Positions 11,385-22,892 of a DNA stretch of 64,000 nucleotides are shown piece after piece. Source of the DNA: Cyathus striatus. Lineage: Eukaryota; Basidiomycota; Agaricomycetes; Agaricales; Nidulariaceae. The translations under genes and the position numbers were made by a program. The notes below the pieces were generated by a model that saw only the letters and a list, made by a program, of their open reading frames with translations, made no database searches and had not been told where the DNA came from. Each line of letters opens with the position of its first letter. Positions within the stretch are counted from its first letter, which is position 1. The stretch covers positions 1,488,001 through 1,552,000 of the forward strand of contig JAOVFP010000010.1 of the NCBI GenBank assembly GCA_025738555.1, written 5' to 3'.

Positions 11385-11510
11385 ATAGATTACAGATGTA
11401 CTGTAATTAATGCCGTTGATACATCATAGATGTACTGTAATTAATGCCGTTGATATATCACAGATGCACGGTAATTACCTCGATTGATACATCATGAACC
11501 TATAATAATT
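11385..11510 (+). repeat. Short tandem repeat, about 34-nt unit, upstream of the MFS gene
   Basis: Four degenerate copies of a unit of the form GTTGATAcATCAtAGATGTACTGTAATTAATGCC. Related words appear downstream of the gene at 21660-21760. Confidence 0.6.
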
Positions 11511-11647
11511 ATTGCAAATGATATACATACCAAAGCCACAACATTGCCTGAAATCCTTAGCTACTAGGCTCGTATCTTACTTCGGCCCGCCGCCATGAAT
11601 ACCTCCATTGCTGTTGTGTCTTCATCTTCAGTCGCGGCAACGGATCG

Positions 11648-11653
11648 CGTTGT
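11648..11653. other. Target-site duplication, left copy (CGTTGT)
   Basis: CGTTGT directly precedes the element end TATGGAAAG and recurs directly after CTTTCCATA at 18842-18847. Keeping one copy restores the MFS frame. Confidence 0.85.
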
Positions 11654-12125
11654 TATGGAAAGTCTAACGACCACGCTCAAACGCATCAATTAAAATTGAG
11701 CTCCGGTGTTCGGCATCACGGCTTCTCGGTTATATATTACGATTTCGGTTTCACTTTTTCAGTTTCGCTTAGTGTACTTAGGGTCACTTAAGCGAGATCT
11801 AAAGTCTGAGTGTGATTTATATTACTAGCCGAAGCGTGGTCGTCCGGTAAGGAACTTTGAGCGCTTGGTGTGTTAAAATGAAATAAGAGATATACCTAAT
11901 GAGCTGCAATATAATTACTCGCGCACCAGATGAACCAAGGATGTGAGCAATACTATACAACGCTCGATTAGAAGTCGGGCTGAGGTTGGGATCGAACTCG
12001 GGACCTGTTGACTGTAAGCGAGCTATATATATCATATGGTATTATTAGTACTGTTGTATTTATAGATTTCTGAATACAAGGTATATTCATGCGCAGACCG
12101 GATACACTCTTACAGGGTATTGTTT
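11654..12125 (+). repeat. Left terminal inverted repeat
   Basis: Matches the reverse complement of 18187-18841 from the tip to about GGATACACTCTTACAGGGT. It lacks about 185 bp present in the right copy. Substitutions are scattered, so the arms have diverged somewhat. Confidence 0.8.
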
Positions 12126-12338
12126 AGCTATAGAATGTAACGATGACTTGATAAAATGACACATTATGATTGCCATTCTGGGACACTGTACAGTGCATAC
12201 AATTTAAAGTTGCGATTGTGCCGCTACACATGCTTCCTGGGCCTCTCCAATATTACATGTTCTCAGACCATGATGTATATTTAAGACCGTCTGATACCCC
12301 AAAAATCACAACCATACTGTAGAATAAACAGGCAAGTA

Positions 12339-14250
12339 TTACCAGTCACGATCTTCATCACTTTCATCTTCATCTGAAGTAAAATATACTTCAAAATCTG
12401 GAACTTCATCTTCACCCTCAATAAGTGGATCATCGGCATTCATCATTGCATCAAGTTGGATAGAGTGCGAATTATCTTATTATTTAGAGTCAAAATAAAG
12501 TAATATTAAAGGTTTAAACAGTGACTCACCCAAGCCTTGTCCGTTGTTAACACCTCCCATGTAATAGGAGCCATCTTCCTCAGCATTTTCAATGCCCCCC
12601 TCTAACTCAACGAGATCTGGCTGCAATTCAACTACATCATGAATTTCACGTCTGGAGGTGTGAATAACCTCTGTCCAGACCTCCTGAATCGTGTGGGGAA
12701 TATTATCGAGAGATTGAAGTGTTGTGAGAATAAATAGGTATACATCCCAGACATTACTCCTTGTGATAACTGGAGAATTATGTCGAGCATGGATTTCACG
12801 TGCTATATCTGAAAAGGACTTTGGAACTAGATCGAACACAGGATCATTGGCCGGGCAAAAGAGGGTGCGTGCTTCTTGTATAGCTTCTGGTTTAACTGAT
12901 ATCTAGTACACACTTAGAAATATATAATGATACGAATTCTCAATCAACGTACCTTAAAGTCTAAGACACCATACTCCGTGGCATTATAGTATATATCATT
13001 GGGAACTCCATGTGGAAGAATTTTGTTGCGGTCAGCACGCTTTGCAGTATTGTTAACGCGATCCTTGTATCCATCTAACTCCCCCTGTAACCATGGGATG
13101 AACACCCATCTGAAAACCATTCTAAATGTAATATTTAGGTATGATATAATATTAATTAAAAGTAACTTACGCTTCAACTGTATTATCAGGATGATACCAA
13201 TCTTCTTCGACACCATGGTCAAGAATATCTTCGAATCCAGGGGTAAAACGTCGCCGGAGTTGTGACCAAGTAATTTCGGGTTTTATATTTTTTTTCTGCC
13301 GCATCCAGCGGTGTTGAAGCGTTCCTGTAAGAGATGGGTCATGCCAGTGACGAAGGAATGTATGCCCGTTTGCCAATCCGAAATTTTCCGAGCCTGGGTC
13401 ACTCTGAGTAACAAGTGGCATAGCTAAATCACAATTAGGAAGATCAGTACATATGTCTTCAACATAACATATGAATATTCATACCACCTAACTGTGAAAC
13501 AGAATCAAGATAGTAGCTCAAGATTAGCTTAGGATTACTATTTGTATGCCACACTTTCAACCATTGAATAACTCCTGAAAATGGCTCGACACCTGTATGT
13601 AGCCCCAGACCAAATTTATACTTCCATTTATCGTGCTGATCCACAGCAACTATGTCATTGACCCCAGCAGCCCACCATTTTTTTCGGCGTAATCGATTAG
13701 CACGGCGCTGTTTAACTAGATCTGCTTCATACAATCCAAAGTACGAAGTCAGTACTCTTCTATATGTATTTTAATTAGTGAAAATCAATATATTCGTTTT
13801 TAATACTTGTTTCATACCTTGAAACTGCCATATTCTCTTCGTGAAACAATAGGCTTGCCATTTCTCGAGTACCCGCATTTGGGTACTGAAGGCGAAGGCG
13901 TGTCATAGCCGGACGAATGCTCTCAACATCATGGCCCTGTTTCCGAGTTCGGTACAAGCCCATACTCTCGTAACTTTTTGAAATTCGTTAGTCTATAATA
14001 TTAATTAGAAATGAAATCATATTAGATGAGAAAGCTTACCCTAAGCCGTATTGTGTAAGATCCATATGCTGTGTCTTGAGGTATCCTAGTATAGTCTTAT
14101 CTGATAAACGCATTTTCCAATACCTGAGTATATGTGGTGCTACATGTTCAACAGGTGCTATGGTACTGTAAGTATGGTATATCCACATATCATGTAGCAT
14201 TATTACTTACGATTCGGCAAATGCTGATTTTTGCGTCCAGTTCTTGCCAT
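12339..14250 (-). CDS. DDE integrase-core protein, probable transposase of the 7.2-kb element
   Basis: Eight exons (14250-14211, 14157-14040, 13973-13818, 13759-13485, 13423-13171, 13121-12953, 12902-12530, 12475-12339) sum to 507 codons including stop, with every phase consistent. The start is MARTGRKNQHLPN. A basic region (KQRRANRLRRKKWWAAG) precedes the core. The likely catalytic residues are D145 (IVAVDQHDKWK), D205 (TQSDPGSENFG) and E246 (PEITWSQLRRRF), with 40 residues between the second D and E, as in retroviral-type integrases. The C-terminus is acidic (FTSDEDESDEDRDW). The family is widespread in basidiomycetes as 'integrase core domain' proteins; its role as a TIR-element transposase is inferred from position here. 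The exon 2/3 junction uses a non-pyrimidine acceptor after a good CTAAC branch site and is the least certain splice. Confidence 0.8.
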
Positions 14251-15211
14251 TGAAGTATTGATGAGAGACAGCGATACAAATAATAGTAATGGTAATATAA
14301 GTGAGATGGGGATTATTGCTGGTGTGTAAAGGGTATATATAGACAATTTAAAATATTACACGTTATCAGTCTCAAAGCATGGTACAAGTGCAGTAGTACA
14401 GCATTTAACACGTTATGTAACCTCATGTGTGTTTCAGGAAGTATTATTATGAATTCAACCCGTAAATTTGACATTCTTTCAATCCATCTCATTACAAACT
14501 TTTAATTTCTTAGTATCAAAATGCCTATATGTATGTTCAATCAACACATGACTTGTACATGTGTTAATTCAACGCTGATATGTCAGTTTAAATTCAGTAA
14601 CTTTAATGTTCTTGTATTGCTGGTTAGTGAACAAGAGCATTTATGAAACTGCAGTGCGGCTACTAATTAAGCTAAAGATAGTCTAGACACTCGCTTCATG
14701 GTACAGTAATAATCCTCATGTACTTTCGATTGATGAATGATGTCTCCTTTAAAACATGCTTATGTTTCCGGTGAGTAAATAATTGCTATGTGAAACTGCA
14801 GCATGATTACTGCGCAGATAAGCGATGACTAACATACAAACATCATGGCAAAAATACACTAATTTTACGAAATATACCTGATGTCAATGCACAAATTGGA
14901 CAGCTTTGCTGTGCTTCAAGTTTTAAATTTCAGACAACATTACATCCAACAGTCATCACACATGATTCATACACGGCCATGAGTCTCCATTTGATCGCCT
15001 CATGCATTCTCGCAACTCCGTGAATATCTGAATCTTTGCATATGTGTTCAAGTTCAAGTGTCAGACCGTTTTTTCTATGCAAAGTTGTTTATACTGAATT
15101 AATATATAACCAGAGAGCTAGATAGTTGCAGACTTTCATCGCACATCCTCTCCTTCTTGAATCAGCTTCTTACAATCATCTTTGTTATCAACGCTTTACA
15201 CAAGTTTCATC
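14251..15211. promoter_or_regulatory. Divergent intergenic region of the transposon
   Basis: Separates the two start codons (14250 minus, 15212 plus), so it should hold both promoters. It contains two copies of the word TGAAACTGCAG (near 14645 and 14793) and AT-rich stretches. A TATA-like TATATAA lies near 15105, about 107 bases before the kinase start. No open frame of interest was seen. Confidence 0.5.
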
Positions 15212-17989
15212 ATGAACCACGATCAAGTTGAAGCTATTGCTGTTTTCACAGAAGATGCTCATGCGAACAAGGCAATTCCTTGTGGTCGACAGGGTTGTTC
15301 CACAATGCTCCAATCTGGGGATTCCAAACACTATCTGAAAAGCGATTCTAAAGGTAAATGGGTCTGCGATAATTGTTTCGATCATTATGCTAAGAAGTCC
15401 GGGACAACTCTAAGTAAGTCTTTAAGTTCTAATATGTCATTCTCAATTTTTCACTTCTGATATTTATATTAGGACCAGATATTGCTCAGAAGTATAACCG
15501 CTCCAAACAATCATCACAGCCTGACTCTATAATTAGTAAGTTATATTTTACATCTACAGAGGTAATAGTACTTATCAATAATTAGGTCCTGCTCTTGCTT
15601 GTCAACGAAGTGCTCCAAATGATGTAGCTTCTATTGACCTTGAGTCCATTAGAGCTTCTGTAAATCAAGCTCAACGGAAAGGTATTGTTGACTAATTTTA
15701 TCTACATTAATAATCTAATGAATGAATTTCGATATAGATGCAGAATTTCTTGCACGGAGAGTTACAGCATTACCAAATTCGTTCAGTTCATCATCATCTA
15801 TACAACCATGGTATAGTATGCCGCATGTACCTGCAAACAGTCAATTCCCACCAGTAGCAATTCCCTCAGCCTGGTTGTCAAGTGACAATAACTATGGATC
15901 ATCTAGTCAACGTATGTCAGCAACTGGATATTCAGGAATGCATCCACTGTACAACAAAGAGCGTGATAGGATGCGCCAATTGAGCTATCAAAGCCGTCAA
16001 AGTGAAACAATTGGTATCGTTATTCAGGTTGTACGTGAAGTTCCTACAAAAACAAAGCCAGAGCTGGTCTTCGTGCGTAATTTGACTAGTATTGTACTCA
16101 ATCTAATTATATTTAAACAGAATCTTCAGGAAGGATGTCAAAATGTACCGGCAACAGCTACACCTGCAGAACTACAGGTACTCGTTGAAAAGACTATGTT
16201 ATGGAGGCTCAAAGACAAAACACACGGATTCAATTTTCATCGTGAATCTCTCACTATTCGTGAACTTTCAACCTGGACAGATCTTTCACGTGAAAACCAG
16301 GATCAACCATATTTTTATGAGCGTTGTTTCACAATGGGAAAGGGAAAGGGAAAGGACACTAAAGGTACCTTTAAAAAACCAGCAAAGCCATTTATACTTG
16401 TACTCGTAATCTCTGCTACACTCTGGGAGGATTGTATGGAGTATATTGACACTGTTGATGTGCAGGTAAACTATTGTCTGATATAATTCTTAAAGATTAA
16501 CTAATAACTTATGCAGGACGAGCCCAGGGCAACAGCTAATTTTGTTATACCTGTTTCATTGGATAATGAAGCTGAAAGAAGTCGATCTCAGTATACTGAA
16601 ATTACAAGTCCAAAGACAGGTTCAGGTATAGTAACACCAAAGAAGAAGGATGATTCTGTGAAAAAAAGATCTCGAACAGTAAGATTCAATGGATGTGCTA
16701 TTGAGTATCTGAACTAATTTCATTTGTTTAGAATACTCAGAGCTCTGCTGATCTATCACCGACATCAATTCCGTCGAAGAAACGAATAGCACTATATGTA
16801 TCCCCTGATCGAGCAAAGATCCGTGATGCTTTGAAGACAGGGGGGTTGTTATCCAATATACCGCTAAGTTCAGGTATGTATCTGTATCTTACTTTATTCA
16901 ATTTTATTTCTAAATAATATGGGAAGTTAATCTGGTTGTCGAACAAATTCAATTCTATGTGATTCCTAGTATTGAATTATCAGAACTACTCTCTGACACT
17001 GGCTCAACATCATTCACTCCAACCACGCCATTTCATGCCACAGTAACGATCAATCACCGTGAGCTTCTTGGAGTAGGAGCATGTAAGACAGCACACCATG
17101 GTTTATTAACCGTTACTCCATTGTTGGAAATTGGGTTGGGGACTAAAGTAAACCAGCCAGTTGCTGTGAAGCGTGTGTATTTTCCAGAACAGTCAAAGGG
17201 AAGGAAGAAAGCTAGCGGCAGCTCTGTACCTCATAAAATTGCATATGGACGCTTTGCTTATGATACAGAGCTTGATAAAACTCTTGTTGAAGCAAATGTT
17301 GTCTACTGGGCGACATCATTATTATCCCATTCCTATGCTTTCATTGCACAAATTATTTCCACCAAGGGGAACCCACCATTCAATATTCCGAAAATTCGTT
17401 TCATTAATGCGGGTTTAGGTATTGCTCAGGAATCGGTAGCTGTTAAAGCTGGAGTAAAAGCTGGGACAGCACGTAAGGCTTACCTCCTTGAAGAGTTTAT
17501 AGACAAGAGCGACGGAGAATTCATTAAATTTATAAATAATGGATCGGCAGTTCCTCTTCTCGATGAAGACGAGCCTCTCTATCAAATTGCAGAGTTTCTT
17601 TCATTTACTCAGCACATACAGTATGAAAAAACTGGAGCCCTGGTGTACATATCTGATTTTCAAGGTAGTCTTTTCTTATTATGACTTAAAGTATATTCTA
17701 ACATACATCCAACTTTCAGGAAATTCCAGTTTACTATGTGATCCACAGATTATGACTTCACCGTATGTATTAATACTTATGTTGTACACTTTATCTGACT
17801 GTGATAATTTGTGGGTCTAGAACTCTCGAGGACGGAATTTCACTATTTGGAGACGGAAATATTGGTGAAGCTTTTGACGAGTTTCCATCTGAGCATGTTT
17901 GCAATAAGTACTGCAAATGGTTTTCACTTAGTGATCTTGTCAGGACACTCATACCTCCTCTTTCATTTGAAGATGAGGCAGCTACATGA
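15212..17989 (+). CDS. Alpha-kinase (MHCK/eEF2K family) with N-terminal zinc-binding motif, transposon cargo
   Basis: Ten exons (15212-15413, 15473-15535, 15586-15681, 15738-16072, 16121-16465, 16517-16678, 16732-16873, 16984-17664, 17720-17762, 17821-17989) give 745 codons with no disabling change. Cysteines 24, 29, 52 and 55 form a CX4C-X22-CX2C zinc-ribbon-like motif. Residues about 120-445 are polar and low complexity. The alpha-kinase domain fills about 475-735. It has ATP-site lysine 511 in VAVKRVYF, catalytic D673 in ISDFQG, D683 in LLCDPQI, the GDGNIG loop at 700-705, and zinc ligands in EHVCNKYC at 714-721. Alpha-kinases phosphorylate Ser/Thr, classically on myosin heavy chain or translation factors; the substrate here is unknown. 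The gene lies wholly inside the TIR transposon. Confidence 0.85.
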
Positions 17990-18186
17990 TTAATTGTAAT
18001 TGGTAGATGTATGGCTGCATATTTGTTCGCTTATTTTTCAATTGCAGTAGTATCAATTATATGATTTTTTGAGATGATGTATTATTGGAGATGCCAGGGA
18101 GATGTGTGTAGCGGTGTGACGGCAACAACAAATGATATATATTTTACAGTGTCTCGTCATCTTTTCATGTGATCATCACATTATAT

Positions 18187-18841
18187 TGTTTTTAAAAAAC
18201 CCTGTAAGAATGTATCCAGTCGGCGCATGAATATACCCTCGCATTCAGAAATCTATAAATACAGCAGTACTAATAATACCGTATGATATATATAGCTCGC
18301 TTACAATCAACAGGTCCCGAGTTCGATCCCTACATCAGCCCGACTTCCAATCGATGCCCCCTTGACTGTTGCACAACCTTACTCTCAATAGCTCTCGTCT
18401 CTCAAATCTCTTAATCTATTGATAATACCTGGAGACTGTAATTCTACAATACCTTGGTGCCGTCAAGTGCTCTTATCGATGTAAATTATAGTAATATGAT
18501 ATAAGTTGAAGGACATTTGTGAGCAATGTGAGCACTGTACAGTATTACTTACATCCTCGGTTCATCTGGTGCATGAGTAATTATATTGGAGCTCGTTAGG
18601 TATATTTCTTATTTCATTTTAACACACCAAGCGCTCAAAGTTCCTTACCGGACGACCACGCTTCGGCTAGTAATATAAATCACACTCAGACTTTAGATCT
18701 CGCTTAAGTGACCCTAAGTACACTAAGCGAAACTGAAAAGGTGAAACCGAAATCGTAATATATAACCGAGAAGCCGTGATGCCGAACACCGGAGCTCAAT
18801 TTTAATTGATGCGTTTGAGCGTGGTCGTTAGACTTTCCATA
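18187..18841 (-). repeat. Right terminal inverted repeat, with extra internal segment
   Basis: Reverse complement of 11654-12125 with an additional stretch of about 185 bp at roughly 18350-18535 that the left arm lacks. Near the inner side it carries GGTCCCGAGTTCGATCCC, a good match to the pol III B-box, conserved in the left arm (reverse complement around 11988-12006), but no full tRNA fold is present. Confidence 0.8.
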
Positions 18842-18847
18842 CGTTGT
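18842..18847. other. Target-site duplication, right copy (CGTTGT)
   Basis: Second copy of the 6-bp duplication. The MFS exon continues from 18848 in frame with 11653. Confidence 0.85.
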
Positions 18848-21649
18848 TGCTTGCGAAAATGCGGTTAATTTAGCTGAAGTCGATGAAAAGACTGAAGCAA
18901 CCGTGGTCGAAGTCTTTAAGCTCGACCTTGAGCACTACCCAGTTTCGGATGATCCACGAAAGTGGTCCAGGCTGCGGAAGGTACTTTGATATTATTGTTA
19001 TGATTTTACTACTTGATTAACTTCTTGGGTTATAGAACACTTGCCTTGTTCTTATTTCCTGCGCTGCTATGATTGCGCAGCTTGCAGCTAACATTCTGAA
19101 CCGTGAGTTTCTGCTGTACATCGTAGATCTACCTCCCTGACTTCCATAAAATAGCCGCCATCGAGGAGATAAAACATGATCTGAATGCAACTAGCGCTCA
19201 ACTTAGCTTGAGCATTTCATTGTTCTTATTACTCCAAGGATTAGTGCCATTAGTTTGGAGTGTTATCAGCGAATTCCAAGGAAGAAGGGTACGTGTCTTA
19301 TTAATTAAAGGATGTATCTTTTCTAAAACATAGCTTAAAGTTTGTGTACTTGATTACACTAGCCATATTTACCGTAGGATCCATCATAGTTGCTTTGAGC
19401 AAGAGTATGAAACTGTAAGTTTCAAGCATCGTGGCAGATCTTAGCTCTAGGCATTTATTCCTTGTTCAGGATTATTGCATTCTGCTGCTTTCAGGCGGTT
19501 GGGTACGTATGACTTAATTGTTGCAGTCGCGTGTCATCAATATTGACACGTTTATAGGTCAAGCGCAGTTAGCTCACTAGGGTCAGCAACGCTTGCTGAT
19601 ATATTTGACCCGGTAGAACGTGGCTCAAAGGTGAATATCCTCGTTCTGGATGGCCGATACCATTATTTGACCAAAACTTACTAATCGCTGTCAAGATGGG
19701 TATATATTATACTGCGCCTTTGCTCGGCCCTGTGAGTTTGATAATAACAATATATATAGCGAGTATCTAAATGATATCTACAACAGGCTTTGGGGCCTGT
19801 ATTTGGTGGAATATTGACGTCTGCCCTTGGATGGCGTTCAATTTATTGGTTTTTAAGCATACTGGGTGGCATCTCTGTTTTTGCATTTGTACTACTTTTC
19901 CGGGATACGTTTAGGAAGGAGCGTAGTTTAGTCTATCGTGACGTTGTCACGAAGAGGCTATCTCAGATTTCCGGAAACATAGATTCGGCGAAACAAACAA
20001 CGGAAAAAGAGAGCATCGAACAAGCCGGAGATGTAGAAAAGAAAACAACCCCGTCCACATTCGTCGATGTCAAACTTTCGTTCCGAGACATGGATCCTAT
20101 CAAACCAATCTTTCGAGTTGTGAAGCAAAGACATAACGTAGTCATTTTGTTTGCCTCTGGTAAGCATACTTTAAGACTCTTTGATTAAGAAAATTATAAT
20201 ACTCGTGCAAATTATTTTCATAGGTCTTCTTGCTGCCTTCGGATATTTAGCTACATATACCTCTTCACGAACGCTAGGCTCGAAATACGATCTCGGTCCT
20301 CTCTACATTGGGCTTGTTAATATTTCATATGGAGTTGGTGCGCTAATATCCGCTTAAAGCGTGTGATAATGAGAACTGAATCGAATGTACAACAGGATGT
20401 GTGATCAGCAGCCTCACGAGTGGTTGGTGGTCTGACTTGGAGCTCAAAAGAATAAGGGAGTTGAATGGAGAAATATATGCTGAAATGCGCCTCAGGACAT
20501 CGGTAATCGGGGGAACATTTCTTCCCGCGTTTATTCTTGGCCTTGGATGGGTTTCTGAAGAAAAAGTCAATGTTGCAGCTATAGCGGTCATGCTATTTGC
20601 GTGTGGTTTCTTTACAACGTAATTTTCTCATTGAATCAATATGTATAACGCTTTCTCACAAAGACTATTGTAGATGGATGTACACCAGTACATTAGCATA
20701 CATTGTCGATGCTAATGTTGGATGTTCATCAGGTGCTACTGCGACTAACAGCGCTTTCCGAGGACTGCTTTCTTTCATAGCGTTAGAAACGGCGGTTCCT
20801 ATTCAGGTAAGATTTTTGTTTCGTGGCGTCTTACAAAGTATGCTTACTTCCTATATCTATTAATAGGACGGACTCGGAGATGGTAAGAATTTCGTCTTGT
20901 TTCTCGAGTAGTGGCTGATATCGCTGATCGTTACTAAATTTTAGGCATCACATATTCTATTTGGGCGGGTTTGATGGTGGTCTGTGAATTACTTATTCTA
21001 TTAGTTTATCAGAAAGGAAGAGGCTGGAGGATCCCAGCTGAACCGGTAGCGAAAGGTAACGACGTTGAGAAACGTTATACTTAACACTAATGTATCTCGT
21101 ATAACGCATAGATAATAGAAACTACATACAGTATGTATCTACGTATTATAAAACATACTAGAATGATATTTACTTAATAAATTGAATTTATGCGGTTATT
21201 TCAACTTACTCTTCCTTTACTCCATGGCAATCTGAGTGACTATTCACTGGTTTCGATTGAGATTTTGTATGTAACTAGTATAAGTATTGAATTAGAGAGA
21301 AAATGCGCTCCAGCTAACGTTGGTCACTTTGCCTGTACTTATTTGCGGTGCCAGTGCCACAATTCACGGACGTGAGTAAATCCCTTCGGTCAAACGCCTG
21401 TCAAACGCACGCCCTCGTCGATCTTTGCAATCACAACCCGTTCACTGTAATGCCATTTATACTTGCTTTACATCTACATGGACTCAATACTCATAGCATG
21501 TAGAATACCTCATTGCTTAACTTGAATTTGAAAATTTCCTCTACAATCTAGATATTTTATTCGTAAGTCGTGCGGTGATACACTATAGAATGAAGGGACC
21601 ATCAGCTGTAGGCTACAGCACACCGAGAATCAAGTAGCTTCCTTCACCA

Positions 21650-22155
21650 GATATTAGGACCTTGATATATCATTTGCTGTAATTACAGCTATGGCATGAT
21701 GTACCAGCTACAGTAATTATAGTACGTTGTGATGTATCACTCGCTGCAATTATAGGTAGGCATGTGTACGTGGTATCCTCAAAGTTTCGCATTAGGTATG
21801 TACATCACCCCTGAATCTCGACATATTCGTATTCGAGCAGCCGTATATTGTTGATATTTGAGTTTCTAGTTATGTGCGTTAATTTCATAAACTATAGGCT
21901 GTTTGATTTTTAAATTTTCATTGTTTCTTTTGTGAGATCTACTTGCTACATTTAATTTTTGTGTCTTCCTTTACATTAACATGCTTTCCAATTTGCAGTG
22001 GATCGCGAGAATAAACTATAAGGATGCGTAGTGTACGGAAGGTACATTAATGAACAAGAATCATACTGTTTGAACCCTGTCAAAATGAGAAACAGGTACA
22101 CAAGAGCGGGAGAGTAATCTGCATCAGCTTCCTTGAGACTCTTTCCGATCAAATT
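21650..22155 (+). repeat. Dispersed repeat downstream of the MFS gene
   Basis: 21660-21760 carries words related to the 34-nt repeat at 11385-11510. Then 22065-22155 (ACCCTGTCAAAATGAGAAAC onward to CAGCTTCC) matches 11263-11345 upstream of the gene, in the same orientation. A diverged direct repeat therefore brackets the transporter gene. Confidence 0.5.
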
Positions 22156-22892
22156 GTGCAATCTTCACTCTCTTTGACGGGTGCCAAGGCCCTATCCCTG
22201 CGCGGAGACAGCCAGGGAAGGTACCCCCTATAGCTATTCCTATCTCTTTCTATCACTGCGGGAGCGTTCGATTGGAGCAGGCTGATAATCTCCCACGGCC
22301 GTCGACTTGTACAAGCCAGCCCAATAAAGCCATTTTCCCGACGTCAACATCATTGAAGACCTCTAGATGGTTAAGCAATGAAATCGCCGTGCCATAATGG
22401 AATGCTGACAGATTTAAATTAATTAAATCAATAACGAAATACAAGACTTGAATATAAGCCTCAACAATAGTATTCCAACGGATTACAGAAGTGCTCTGAC
22501 CGATTTCGCAGAACCTGCCCAAGCAGACTGGGTAAAAAGTTTTAAACGTGCAGGTACTATCACCATTATAAAGGTGACGCACTAGTTACGAGAACCTAAA
22601 TAATTGACTCAGGCTGTTCTATAGCGAAGAAACGTAGAACATTGGGGGACAGCGCAAAAGGAGAAAATAGACTAGCACCAAGCAGCGACAGGCTTTAACT
22701 GGTCAAAACTCGTTCGGTGAAAAGTTAGATAGGAATTATATACATAATAACGGGAATTTCAAGTTGAGATGAAGGTTAAGAGATTCTAGAACGGAGAATT
22801 AAACAGGAAAGAGGGAGATAGTGACTGTGTTGACAGGAAGTAAGAGGGAGAAAGATTGGTGTTACGTCCCCGGGATGTGGCCTAGGCAGTTG
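22156..22892. other. No gene recognised
   Basis: Unique sequence between the MFS gene and the duplication. A 109-codon open frame (22253-22582, minus) lacks any motif or homologous copy in the window. Confidence 0.4.

Larger units (their letters stand above)
11654..18841. mobile_element. 7.2-kb TIR transposon carrying an integrase-core gene and an alpha-kinase gene
   Basis: The element begins TATGGAAAGTCTAACGACC and ends with its reverse complement. Terminal inverted repeats are about 470 bp (left) and 655 bp (right), and a perfect 6-bp duplication CGTTGT flanks it. Inside are two intact genes transcribed outward from a shared 961-bp region: a DDE integrase-core protein on the minus strand (12339-14250) and an alpha-kinase on the plus strand (15212-17989). 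The target is exon 1 of an MFS transporter that is otherwise undamaged. Both genes are intact and the target frame is clean, so insertion looks recent. I infer that the integrase-core protein is the transposase and the kinase is cargo or an accessory factor. Confidence 0.85.
11595..21084 (+). pseudogene. DHA1-type MFS drug/polyamine transporter, exon 1 split by a transposon
   Basis: The ATG at 11595 follows GCCGCC. Coding runs to 11653, is broken by the 7,188-bp element, and resumes at 18848. Joining 11595-11653 and 18848-18980 with twelve further exons (ending 20945-21084) gives 535 codons with no stop and correct phase at every junction. The N-terminus has the acidic YPVSDDPRKWSR motif typical of fungal DHA1 pumps. 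Membrane segments follow, with ISEFQGRR after the second helix pair, a GSATLADIFDPVERG-type motif, and a long charged central loop (about 240-315). Closest in style are Qdr/Dtr1-like proton antiporters, which export drugs, polyamines or spore-wall precursors at the plasma membrane. As present here the gene cannot give a full protein unless the element is excised or an internal start is used. Confidence 0.85.

Noticed and set aside
18280..18345. tRNA gene in the right TIR
   Set aside because: Only the B-box and neighbouring words fit. Acceptor, D and anticodon stems do not pair in either TIR copy.
11654..18841. Starship or captain-type giant element
   Set aside because: No tyrosine recombinase is present. 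The element has long TIRs and a DDE enzyme, and is only 7.2 kb.
22253..22582. 109-codon minus-strand open frame
   Set aside because: No family, intron or duplicate copy supports it.
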